Assembly: GCA_016931625.1 (NCBI GenBank)
Contig: JAFGEK010000049.1
Coordinates: 1 to 37,618, forward strand
DNA from: Deltaproteobacteria bacterium
GTDB taxonomy: Bacteria; Myxococcota; XYA12-FULL-58-9; JAFGEK01
Reading direction: 5' to 3'
DNA: 37,618 nt
Shown: positions 1 to 7,696 of the stretch, piece by piece
How positions within the stretch are numbered: the stretch's first letter is position 1
Layout of the letters: every line of letters starts with the position of its first letter
Made by a program: the position numbers and the translations under genes
The notes under the pieces: model-generated
Database searches by the model: none
Told to the model about the DNA's origin: nothing
The model's input: the letters and a program-made list of their open reading frames with translations, nothing else

Positions 1-153
1 GCAAAAGTCCTTATGATTTCCAATTATAGCAAATATAACGTCATCCCCGCGAAAGCGGGGATCCAAAATGTTTTGCAATATCAACACCTTATAGATTCCT
101 GATTGCGCAGGAATGACGATAATAGGTGGTTGCTCGACTTTTGCAAGTGGCTC
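1..153. mobile_element. MITE-like element, left end cut by window
   Basis: The first nine bases (GCAAAAGTC) are the exact reverse complement of 136-144, and the right arm continues outward to 153 as GACTTTTGCAAGTGGCTC. The same 18-mer, with one mismatch and in opposite orientation, recurs at 29184-29201 beside a transposase relic. The simplest reading is a short non-coding element with terminal inverted repeats whose outer left end lies beyond the window. A REP-like unit is nested inside (39-118), and the right end interrupts a Tat-signal gene. No transposase is encoded, so it would have been moved in trans. The left target site cannot be checked here. Confidence 0.55.
39..118. repeat. REP-like palindromic unit with ATAA duplication
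   Basis: An 80-bp unit begins CGTCATCCCC and ends GGAATGACG, so its ends are near inverted repeats. It opens with a perfect 8-bp stem closed by a GAAA tetraloop (43-62). It is flanked on both sides by ATAA (35-38 and 119-122), which fits a 4-bp target duplication. The CGTCATxCCCGCGAAAGCGGG consensus is a widely dispersed bacterial repeat type. It lies within the larger 1-153 element, which suggests successive insertion. Confidence 0.6.
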
Positions 154-235
154 TTCTGATTAGATTTTTTCTGGCTAGCCCTATACCCAGAGTAGCCGTT
201 TCACCAAGACTTTTAAGAAAATCACGCCTATGCAT
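89..235 (-). pseudogene. 5' fragment of a Tat-exported protein gene, interrupted
   Basis: On the minus strand an ATG at 235 is preceded by AAGGA five bases upstream. The first residues, MHRRDFLKSLGETATLGIGL, form a twin-arginine signal: RRDFLK consensus followed by a short hydrophobic stretch. Around codon 29 the frame runs into the inverted repeat at 136-153 and then through the REP-like unit, stopping at 89 after 48 codons. The good ribosome-binding site and signal imply a genuine gene truncated by insertion; its body, if it survives, is left of the window. The identity of the mature protein cannot be told. Too short for standard gene calling. Confidence 0.6.
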
Positions 236-848
236 TGAAGTCCTTCAGACAAGAACCAAGATTATATATTGATAAATTCACTTAGTTCTCATTGTTATTA
301 GCAATGCGGTTTATCAAATTTTAACAATATAAAAATACGTCTCATTGTCACCAATTTAGCAACAGATTTAAAAAAGTAAGTGAAAATGATCAAATGAAAT
401 AGTTTTAATCAAGCATTATTTTTTTTAGCAACTTTTCGTTAGCAACACCGATACATAATGTGTGAACGGAATGCTGCTGAATAAAAAATAAGCAGTAAGA
501 ATTATTGGCTGCATTAAGATGAAATGGGATTTGATAGGATAGCAGCAAAATAGAGGCGGCAGATGTAGCGGGACGATATGCCGTACAATAAGATTGTTAA
601 TAAAATATGGCGCCTTGAGCTGCGAATGCTTCTGGGGTTTCCGCCAGACGTTCGCAGCGCCCCTCTCTTGCAGAAACATAACTCATCATTGGATGCTGAA
701 ATATAACAGCATAACACGGTGAAATATTTTTAAAATATTAACAAGAGAGATTAATAAGCCCACTGTTTTAGCAATGGTAACGGGCGCCCGCTACATCATA
801 AAATGGTTATTCCTTTGTAACAACCAAACATCAAGCTACTGAATATAG
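236..848. other. Intergenic region without a convincing gene
   Basis: About 610 bases of AT-rich sequence between the Tat fragment and the end of cysK. Two overlapping minus-strand open frames (425-679 and 514-717) have low-complexity, unrecognisable translations and no good ribosome-binding site. A weak inverted repeat at 802-822 (GGTTATT/AACAACC arms) lies just downstream of cysK and could aid termination, but it lacks a clear T-run. A CGGGCGCCCG palindrome lies at about 780-790. The region may include decayed mobile DNA, but nothing can be assigned. Confidence 0.5.
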
Positions 849-1817
849 TCAGGCCTTGATATTTTCAAAAAGAACGCTTGACAAATAGCGCTCACCCGCA
901 TCAGCTAAAATAACCACAATTAATTTACTGCTGTTTTCAGGCTTTGCTGCTTCTTGCAGCGCTGCAATTGTTGCAGCTCCTGATGAAATACCGCAAGTGA
1001 TGCCTTCTTCACGATGAAGCCGTCTTGCCATATTAATGGCTTCATCATCATCGACCGTAGCGATCGTATCTATTAAATCAAGATCGAGTACGTCGGGCTT
1101 AAAGCCCGCACCAATGCCTTGAATTTTATGAGGTTGTTTTTGTGGTGGTTGTCCGTTGCGCAAGGCTGTTAATACTGCTGATTTTACAGGCTCAACCGCC
1201 ACCAGGCTAACGGGTTTATTTTTTTCTTGTTTTAAATAACGCCCAACACCAGTAATAGTTCCACCTGTTCCTACTCCAGCAACAAATATATCGACTTTAC
1301 CATCGGTATCATGCCAAATCTCTGGGCCGGTAGTACGAAAGTGGATGTCTGGGTTAGCTGGGTTTTTAAATTGTTGTGGCATAAAGTACTTTTCAGGGTT
1401 ACTGGCGATAATTTCTTCAGCTATTGTTACAGCTCCAGGCATACCTTTACTACCATCAGTTAATACTAGCTCAGCCCCAAAAGCATACAGCATCTTTCGT
1501 CGTTCAATTGACATTGTTTCAGGCATGGTGAGAACCAGGGGATAGCCACGTGCGGCGCATACAAATGCTAACGCAATACCAGTATTGCCACTTGTTGGTT
1601 CAACAATTGTTTTATTGCGTAAACCCCGAATTAACAGACCATCTCGCTCTGCGGCTTGAATTAAAGCAACACCAAGTCGGCATTTTACTGAATATGCAGG
1701 ATTACGACCTTCGATTTTTGCAGCAACCGTAGCATGAAGCCCTTGGGTAACCTTATTTAGTAGTACAAGAGGCGTATTTCCGATACTTTCACTATTATCA
1801 GAAAATATTCTGGCCAT
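849..1817 (-). CDS. cysK: Cysteine synthase A (O-acetylserine sulfhydrylase)
   Basis: PLP enzyme of the beta family (fold type II) that makes L-cysteine from O-acetylserine and sulfide in the cytoplasm, the last step of cysteine synthesis. Visible motifs are NPAYSVKCR with the Schiff-base Lys45, the substrate loop TSGNTG (75-80), the phosphate-binding GTGGT loop (183-187), and CGISSG near 275-280 supplying the serine that contacts the PLP ring nitrogen. At 322 residues it has the normal CysK length and is complete. The start is ATG with AAGGAG close upstream. It is a single gene, divergent from the receiver-PilZ gene, with possible operator repeats at 1833-1884. Assignment to CysK over CysM rests on the E. 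coli CysK-like SVKCR motif. Confidence 0.93.
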   Translation of the reverse strand: MARIFSDNSESIGNTPLVLLNKVTQGLHATVAAKIEGRNPAYSVKCRLGVALIQAAERDGLLIRGLRNKTIVEPTSGNTGIALAFVCAARGYPLVLTMPETMSIERRKMLYAFGAELVLTDGSKGMPGAVTIAEEIIASNPEKYFMPQQFKNPANPDIHFRTTGPEIWHDTDGKVDIFVAGVGTGGTITGVGRYLKQEKNKPVSLVAVEPVKSAVLTALRNGQPPQKQPHKIQGIGAGFKPDVLDLDLIDTIATVDDDEAINMARRLHREEGITCGISSGAATIAALQEAAKPENSSKLIVVILADAGERYLSSVLFENIKA

Positions 1818-1832
1818 AAAAACTCCTTTAGC

Positions 1833-1849
1833 TAGGGGGTGTCCCTAAT
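1833..1849 (-). repeat. 17-bp motif shared with the mreB leader
   Basis: On the minus strand this reads ATTAGGGACACCCCCTA, 16 of 17 bases identical to 14199-14215 upstream of mreB, and in both places it has the same orientation as the gene downstream. Here it lies just upstream of the cysK ribosome-binding site. The GGG/CCC arms can form a small stem. It is either a shared regulatory element or a copy of a dispersed repeat. Confidence 0.45.
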
Positions 1850-1866
1850 CACCATTAAAAATAACT

Positions 1867-1884
1867 AGTTAGCTAAGTTAGCTA
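1867..1884. promoter_or_regulatory. Tandem AGTTAGCTA repeat upstream of cysK, possible operator
   Basis: Two exact adjacent copies of AGTTAGCTA (1867-1875 and 1876-1884), each containing a TAGCTA palindrome, about 50-67 bases upstream of the cysK start. Head-to-tail half-palindromes with 9-bp spacing are a common operator layout. No regulator can be named from sequence. Confidence 0.35.
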
Positions 1885-2082
1885 ATATTTAATTTTTCAT
1901 GAATTCCAACTGAGTTTACCAATTGAAATATTAAAGTGCACATAAAAAACATAAAGTCAATTGAATAACTAAACTACTAAATGAAATGATAATAATTAAG
2001 ATAAAAACAAGATTAATTGCTTACAAGATAATAATACGATAATAAATATATACATATTATTAACAAGATTGAGGCATTGTCC

Positions 2083-3183
2083 ATGGAAAGCCTGGAAAGT
2101 GCGTCGCTAGCAGTTTGGCATGCAACATATGTTCGTGCAGCACTGATCGTTGGTGGTATTCGCCGGCAAATGATCATGGTTTCAATTAGTCGTGACGGAG
2201 CATTGCTTACTGGCGAACATGACTTTGGCAATGGTGCAGCAGGTCGACTAGAATTAGAGCATCATTTAGGCCCAAATGTTATGTATGCTGATGTTGAGGT
2301 ACGCGATGGTGCCCATGGACGCGAAGAACATGAACGATTGGTAAATGGCTTAAGAGTACGTTTTGCGCGTATGACTTCAGATATGCGTACTTTTGTTGAA
2401 AATGAGTGCTCGCGTCCACAGTATTCAGTGGCCATTGTTGATGATAATGCAAGTCATCTGTGGGGTATGCAGGCGATGTTGATCGCTTTAGGTTTTCGCG
2501 TGGTCGGTATAAATAATCCAATCGGAGCTACTAATCGTATCGCTAAGTCAGATGTTCAATTGGTTTTGATTAGCAGTGAGATGAGCGGTCTAAATGGCAA
2601 TAATTTATGTCGTTTATTACGTTATCATCCCAAAACCCAAGCTATAGCTATCTTAATGCATGCTGGCGGTAGTGAAGATGTATTAGCAGAAAGCGCAAAT
2701 ATCGCAGGTGCAGATGGCTATCTTCATCGAAGAGCTGATACTGCTACTGTGGTGCAGCGCATTTTGTTGCATAGCCACAAGGTTGATATAAATAGCAGTA
2801 CTACAGAGTTGGCAAAAGATGGTTTTAAATCTTACGCGGATAATAATAAAGTCCAGCGTGAAAAACGAGCAGATCGTCGTATTACCTATTTAGCAAGTTG
2901 GCAGCTTACTGAATTAGCCAATGGCATACCATTTCGTGGCTATACCGCTAATATAAGCCGTGGTGGCGTGGCATTGTATCTGACTCGTCAATTAGTTAGT
3001 GGCAGCAGTGTCTGTTTGAGCTTACGTGAAGATGATAGTCTGCCAGTGCGTGAAATTATTGGAACGGTGAGATGGGTGAAACGCCTTGAGCCATTTTATA
3101 CGACCGGCATAGCTTTTAACTTTAGAGACGACTCTGTACGGCGAGCTGTAGGTAAAATAGTAGATCGTCTTGTGGTTAATTAA
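2083..3183 (+). CDS. Degenerate receiver domain plus C-terminal PilZ domain protein
   Basis: 366 residues. The N-terminal 110 residues resemble a diverged PilZ-like beta domain and are not firmly assignable. Residues about 114-228 match a response-regulator receiver: IVDDN gives the acidic pair Asp120-Asp121. The phospho-acceptor position reads LISSEMSG, with Ser164 where Asp is expected, and the conserved Lys near the end is Arg (YLHRRAD). The C-terminal PilZ domain (about 258-364) keeps RADRR (262-266) and NISRGG (290-295), the c-di-GMP-binding signature. It is therefore probably a c-di-GMP effector with a non-phosphorylated receiver. ATG at 2083 is preferred to TTG at 2077 because GAGG lies 8 bases upstream of the ATG. 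Monocistronic, upstream of proBA. Confidence 0.8.
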   Translation: MESLESASLAVWHATYVRAALIVGGIRRQMIMVSISRDGALLTGEHDFGNGAAGRLELEHHLGPNVMYADVEVRDGAHGREEHERLVNGLRVRFARMTSDMRTFVENECSRPQYSVAIVDDNASHLWGMQAMLIALGFRVVGINNPIGATNRIAKSDVQLVLISSEMSGLNGNNLCRLLRYHPKTQAIAILMHAGGSEDVLAESANIAGADGYLHRRADTATVVQRILLHSHKVDINSSTTELAKDGFKSYADNNKVQREKRADRRITYLASWQLTELANGIPFRGYTANISRGGVALYLTRQLVSGSSVCLSLREDDSLPVREIIGTVRWVKRLEPFYTTGIAFNFRDDSVRRAVGKIVDRLVVN

Positions 3184-3300
3184 CTTTCGATTCTTTTTCT
3201 TTATCTTTACTGTAGCTTTCACCATTGATAGCAGCGCTTTTAAAAATTGCAGCGTTATTTTGTGGCTGCTTTACGCACATTTGCGCTAAGACAATGATTA

Positions 3301-4455
3301 ATGAAAGACAACGAAAAAATAGAACATAGTCGTGATTTACTAAAACTCTCACGGCGTGTAGTCATTAAATTTGGCAGCGCAGTTTTAACTACTGGTGGAA
3401 TTGAGCTTAACTCCGAACACATCAACAGGTTAGCTGCACAAATAACGCAAATAAGACAACAGCGTGAAGTGGTAGTAGTTTCATCAGGAGCAATGGCTGC
3501 AGGTTTTGCCAAGCTAGGTTTACAAAACGAGCAGCAACGGGCTTCTTTACCGCTTAAACAGGCAGCAGCAGCGGTTGGGCAATCTTCGCTAATGGGGGTT
3601 TATGAAGATGCTTTTGCGCAATATGGTATTCATGTAGCACAAGTGTTGCTTACGGCTGAAGATCTAGCGAATCGTCATCGTTTTCTTAACGCGCGTGGCA
3701 CAGTGGCAGAATTACTAGCGCTAGAAGTGTTACCAATAATTAATGAGAATGATACAGTTGCAGTGGCCGAAATAAAATTCGGCGATAATGATAATCTTGC
3801 GACAATGGTAAGTCATCTTGTGGGCGCTGATTTGCTAATTATTCTTTCAGATATTGATGGATTATATTCAGCAGATCCAAAACGTAATGCTAAGGCTCAT
3901 CTATTATCAATAGTTGATCGTGTCAGTAGTGATATTGAAAAAAATGCCACTGGTACAACTGGTGTAGGTACCGGTGGAATGCAATCAAAAATTTTAGCTG
4001 CTCGCAAAGCAATGGCGCGTGGGATCCCGGTTATTATTGCTAATGGCAAACGCGAAAATGTGATAAACGAGATATTTTCGGGTGCGGATATTGGCACCTT
4101 GTTTATACCACAAGATAAACCACTTCATAGCCGCAAGCATTGGATAGCTCATATTGCTGCTACACGCGGAACAATTACATTAGACGCTGGTGCGGTAACT
4201 GCGCTCACTAAAAGCAAAAAGAGTTTATTGCCCGGAGGTATTGTATCAGTAAATGGGCATTTTAAACTTGGTGATTGTATAAATTGTGTTGATCCAGAAG
4301 GTAAATGTTTTGCACGTGGGCTAACTCGTTATACCGCATCAGAGTTAGAGCGAATTAAAGGTTTGCGAACATCGCAAATTGTCTCAGTACTTGGTTATAA
4401 AGATTATGACGAAGTAATTCATCGCGATGATTTAGTTTTATTAGCTGATGAATGA
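3301..4455 (+). CDS. proB: Glutamate 5-kinase with PUA domain
   Basis: Phosphorylates L-glutamate to gamma-glutamyl phosphate, the first step of proline synthesis, in the cytoplasm. The amino-acid-kinase domain shows VVIKFGSAVLT (N-terminal phosphate loop), SSGAMAAGF, the NENDTVAVAEIKFGDND glutamate and feedback region, LSDIDGLY and GTGGMQSKI. The last 95 or so residues form the PUA domain found in long ProB proteins. At 384 residues it is full length. The start region has only a weak ribosome-binding site. proA follows after 45 bases, so the two form an operon making the substrate and then the reductase of the same labile intermediate. Regulation is likely by proline feedback, as known for the family. 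Confidence 0.95.
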   Translation: MKDNEKIEHSRDLLKLSRRVVIKFGSAVLTTGGIELNSEHINRLAAQITQIRQQREVVVVSSGAMAAGFAKLGLQNEQQRASLPLKQAAAAVGQSSLMGVYEDAFAQYGIHVAQVLLTAEDLANRHRFLNARGTVAELLALEVLPIINENDTVAVAEIKFGDNDNLATMVSHLVGADLLIILSDIDGLYSADPKRNAKAHLLSIVDRVSSDIEKNATGTTGVGTGGMQSKILAARKAMARGIPVIIANGKRENVINEIFSGADIGTLFIPQDKPLHSRKHWIAHIAATRGTITLDAGAVTALTKSKKSLLPGGIVSVNGHFKLGDCINCVDPEGKCFARGLTRYTASELERIKGLRTSQIVSVLGYKDYDEVIHRDDLVLLADE

Positions 4456-4500
4456 TTTAAGGCTGGTTAAACTTAAAATTCTAAGGCATATTCATACATT

Positions 4501-5757
4501 ATGGATACGGTAAAATACGTTACTGAAAAAGCTAAGCTTGCTAAGCGCGCTTTACGTGTAATCGCAAATGCTTCAAGCGACCAAAAAAACCGTGCGCTAA
4601 AAGCAATGGCTACCTTAATTATCGAGGCGAGTGCAGAATTACTGGCGGCTAATCAAACAGATATTGCCGCCGCTGAAAAAAATGGCCTAAGCCGTGCGAT
4701 GATCGACAGACTGGCACTTAATGAAAAGCGCATTACCAGTATGGCAAAGGGCTTGCGTGAAGTTGCGGCGTTGCCAGATCCGGTTGGTGAAATAACCCAA
4801 ATTCGTCGTCGTCCAAATGGTATGGAAGTCGGGCGTATGCGAGTGCCGCTTGGTTTAATTGGGATAATTTATGAATCGCGTCCCAATGTTACAGTCGAAG
4901 CTGCCGCACTTTGTTTTAAAGCTGGCAATAGCGTAATTTTGCGTGGTGGCTCAGAGTCGATTAAATCAAATGCTGCTTTGGCGCAGATTTTGAGCAAAGC
5001 TTTAGCACAAAATAATTTACCGCAAGAAGCTATCGCTTTTATTGAATATACTGATCGCGCTTGTGTTAACGCTATGCTTAAGCTCGATGAATATATTGAC
5101 TTGATTATTCCGCGCGGTGGCCATGGATTGATTCGCGCTGTTACTGAGAATTCAACGATTCCGGTGATTAAACACGACAAAGGTGTATGCCACGTATATG
5201 TTGATGAGCATGCTGATCTGAGTATGGCCGAAGCAATTTGTATTAATGCGAAAACGCAGCGACCCAGCACCTGCAATGCTATGGAAACCATGCTAGTGCA
5301 TGAAAAAATTGCACCGCAATTATTACCTTCGCTTGCAAAGAAATTTGCCGAAAAAGGGGTAAAAATATACGCCTGCGAACAATCACGTGCTTGGTTTACT
5401 GATGCCGAACCAGCAGATGATTCAGTTTGGTATAATGAATATAATGATATGGTGCTTAATGTTAAAGTGGTACCAAATTTTACTGCGGCAGTTGACCATA
5501 TTGCAACTTATAGCTCACAGCACACAGATACTATCGTAACCCAAGATTATGCTCGGGCGCGTCGTTTTTTACGGGAGGTTGATTCTGCGGCTGTCATGGT
5601 TAATGTTTCAACGCGCTTTAGTGATGGTTTTGAGTTTGGTATGGGCGCTGAAATTGGTATTTCAACCACCCGCCTTCATGCTCGTGGCCCCATGGGATTA
5701 GAAGAGTTAACTTGTAATAAATTTATTGTAATGGGTGATGGGCAACTAAGAACTTAA
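4501..5757 (+). CDS. proA: Gamma-glutamyl phosphate reductase
   Basis: NADPH-dependent reduction of gamma-glutamyl phosphate to glutamate-5-semialdehyde, the second step of proline synthesis. The protein has the aldehyde-dehydrogenase fold. The catalytic cysteine is Cys258 in QRPSTCNAMET; PLGLIGIIYESRPNV (116-130) and ILRGGSE (146-152) belong to the nucleotide-binding domain, and MGAEIGIS lies near the end. At 418 residues it is the usual length and intact. It follows proB in the same transcript. ProB and ProA commonly act together to protect the intermediate, which the gene pairing supports. Confidence 0.96.
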   Translation: MDTVKYVTEKAKLAKRALRVIANASSDQKNRALKAMATLIIEASAELLAANQTDIAAAEKNGLSRAMIDRLALNEKRITSMAKGLREVAALPDPVGEITQIRRRPNGMEVGRMRVPLGLIGIIYESRPNVTVEAAALCFKAGNSVILRGGSESIKSNAALAQILSKALAQNNLPQEAIAFIEYTDRACVNAMLKLDEYIDLIIPRGGHGLIRAVTENSTIPVIKHDKGVCHVYVDEHADLSMAEAICINAKTQRPSTCNAMETMLVHEKIAPQLLPSLAKKFAEKGVKIYACEQSRAWFTDAEPADDSVWYNEYNDMVLNVKVVPNFTAAVDHIATYSSQHTDTIVTQDYARARRFLREVDSAAVMVNVSTRFSDGFEFGMGAEIGISTTRLHARGPMGLEELTCNKFIVMGDGQLRT

Positions 5758-5794
5758 AAACTGTAGTGTAGAATAATTATTTACTACTAGTTTT
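5757..5794. terminator. Imperfect inverted repeat between convergent genes
   Basis: AAAACTGTAGTGTA (5757-5770) and TACTACTAGTTTT (5782-5794) can pair imperfectly, starting at the proA stop and running into the end of the convergent minus-strand gene. The T-run forms part of the arm. It could weakly terminate proBA; for the minus-strand gene it lies mostly inside the coding end, so a role there is unlikely. Confidence 0.25.
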
Positions 5795-6610
5795 ATTCAT
5801 AACCGCACTATACGCAGCATCAAAGGCAATTGTAGCGGGTCCTTCATAGTGTTTGCCATTTTCGTAACGTGGAAAAATTAACTCATGTATTATGGTTTTT
5901 AGATCATCATATTGATCGATACTAATTTTATAATAGGCATCAATATACCCATGCCCACCTTTAATTACAGTTTTGCTTACTATTTTGCCATCAACGTCTG
6001 GACTACCAATTGGCATTAAATCAATAAGAAAGTCGAATATCTTTTTGCAGAGTTCTTTTTGTTCATTAAAAACATTAGTACAGAGGGTAATCCCGGTCTC
6101 GCAAGAAGAGCTAAAGTAACCCAGTAATTGCGCATTAGCATAATATGGTTTGCCGGTAGTACCTTTGGCTTGTGCTTTAAAGTTTTTAATTCGATCAAGT
6201 TGACCATCCGCTCCGATGGTTAGAATACGAATAATATTTTTTATCGCAGCAAAATGCTTCTGGCTCATCATGACATGCATATACGAAGCCATAGCATCGC
6301 CATCTGGATTTATCTGTCGGTAAAGGTGAGACAAACAGGCTGTTAGATCGCTAGATGAAGTTGACTTTGCATCTGCTTTATTTTCGCCGCGTAAGAGCGC
6401 CGTCATTGCTACAGCCACCATGCCTGCTTGGCTTCTAATCCCTAATGTAAGTGCACCAGGAATTTTTTCTGTTTCTAACATTCCATCAAGTTGCTTAGCG
6501 GCAAGAGCAAATACTTCAGCGCGATTTTCTGCTGCGGTGGTGCAAGCAGCTTTGAGTATATCAATCAATAAACGCGGCTCATATCTAAATGAATACTGTG
6601 GATACCCCAT
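5777..6610 (-). CDS. Hypothetical helical protein
   Basis: 277 residues with no recognised motif, signal peptide or membrane segment; probably cytoplasmic and mostly helical. A middle segment contains SSSCETGITLCTNVF with two cysteines, and a later glycine-rich turn reads IKGGHGYIDAYYKIS. It lies 11 bases downstream of the 317-residue gene on the same strand and downstream of the 2003-residue fusion gene, so all three may be one transcript. Similar length, composition and helix pattern suggest it may be related to the 317-residue neighbour, but no clear alignment was found by eye. Function unknown. Confidence 0.7.
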   Translation of the reverse strand: MGYPQYSFRYEPRLLIDILKAACTTAAENRAEVFALAAKQLDGMLETEKIPGALTLGIRSQAGMVAVAMTALLRGENKADAKSTSSSDLTACLSHLYRQINPDGDAMASYMHVMMSQKHFAAIKNIIRILTIGADGQLDRIKNFKAQAKGTTGKPYYANAQLLGYFSSSCETGITLCTNVFNEQKELCKKIFDFLIDLMPIGSPDVDGKIVSKTVIKGGHGYIDAYYKISIDQYDDLKTIIHELIFPRYENGKHYEGPATIAFDAAYSAVMNKTSSK

Positions 6611-6621
6611 GTGAACCAGTT

Positions 6622-7575
6622 TCAGTTATTGATTGTTGAAGTTCTAACTTCACCAGCAGCAGCTAGAAAAATTTCACTGCGCTGGGTTAATTGTAATGAT
6701 GAAAATACTGCCGTAAAATCGCTGCCTGATAAAGATTTTAATACATAAGCTATGGCTTTAGCATTACATCCACCTACATAATGCGTGGTACCATTGCCTA
6801 TCATTTCAAGTTTTGACAAAGGGCCTTTATTAACATTTTTGGCCATAGCTTTAATGAAAACAATTTTAGTATTAACCGAACATGATGCAGCTATGACTTT
6901 GCCAAAATTCGCAATATAATCATAATTTTTAAGTAATTCAGCGAATTCGACAAGCTGCTGCCCATTTAGCTTTTTAACAGCAGCTTTAGCTAAAATGGAT
7001 TTGTCATCAGTTGATAAGCTATTAATAAATAAAGCTGAGAAAGAAAGCAGCTGTGGCGCTTTTAATTTCGCAGTCATCATTTTTAATAGGTTAGTTTTTT
7101 CTTTATAAGATAAGCCGTTTAATTGGCCAGGTGCGTTGCTTAATATTTCATCACGCCAATGCTCGCGTTCTGCTAGGGTTAATTTTTTAAATACATAACT
7201 TGCTTCTTCACTCGTAAGGTTATGAAAAATTTGGTTAATTTCTAATAATTCAGTATGAGTTACATCATATAAAGTACAATTATCATTAAGAAATTGTCTA
7301 ATTTTAACTAAAGCTATTGCGGTTTTTTTAGGGTTAATTGCAGCTAAATTTGGTAGCTGAGGCGCTACGTTACACACTTGGCGCTTTTCTTTTTTATATG
7401 CAGCTGGGGCTGAGGTAGATGAATAGTTACTAGTAGTTTGTGTAGCTAATGGCTTTTTGCTATTTTCATCAGCGACAGGGTCTTGAGTTAAAGTAGTGTT
7501 AGAAACTTCTAAATTTGAACTATGTGAAGGTTTTGTAGTGTTTACTACGATGCCATTAGGATACGTAAAGGCCAT
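6622..7575 (-). CDS. Hypothetical protein with disordered N-terminus and helical C-terminus
   Basis: 317 residues. The first 65 or so are rich in Ser, Thr, Asn and Pro and look disordered. The rest is helical, with recurring units of about 40 residues (for example around LLKMMTAKLKAPQLLSF and LAKAAVKKLNGQQLVEF), like an alpha-solenoid. No signal peptide, membrane segment or enzyme motif is visible. The start ATG at 7575 has AGAAG six to seven bases upstream. It lies 121 bases after the fusion gene's stop and 11 bases before the 277-residue gene. A scaffold, adaptor or secreted substrate is possible, but this is a guess. Confidence 0.7.
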   Translation of the reverse strand: MAFTYPNGIVVNTTKPSHSSNLEVSNTTLTQDPVADENSKKPLATQTTSNYSSTSAPAAYKKEKRQVCNVAPQLPNLAAINPKKTAIALVKIRQFLNDNCTLYDVTHTELLEINQIFHNLTSEEASYVFKKLTLAEREHWRDEILSNAPGQLNGLSYKEKTNLLKMMTAKLKAPQLLSFSALFINSLSTDDKSILAKAAVKKLNGQQLVEFAELLKNYDYIANFGKVIAASCSVNTKIVFIKAMAKNVNKGPLSKLEMIGNGTTHYVGGCNAKAIAYVLKSLSGSDFTAVFSSLQLTQRSEIFLAAAGEVRTSTINN

Positions 7576-7696
7576 AATTTACTTCTACCATTAAAGTGAC
7601 GGTTGCGCTTTAAACGGTTATTAAATTTTACACGAATCTAAGCAGTGTTGGTTAACTTTTCTTAAAACGGTTAACTTTTTTAAATAGCTAAATATT

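Noticed and set aside
425-717. Two overlapping minus-strand open frames of 84 and 67 codons
   Set aside because: No ribosome-binding site, unrecognisable and biased composition, overlapping each other in different frames in AT-rich intergenic DNA.
802-822. Inverted repeat after cysK as a terminator
   Set aside because: The arms pair with a wobble, but no T-run follows on the minus strand, so it is only mentioned in the intergenic entry.
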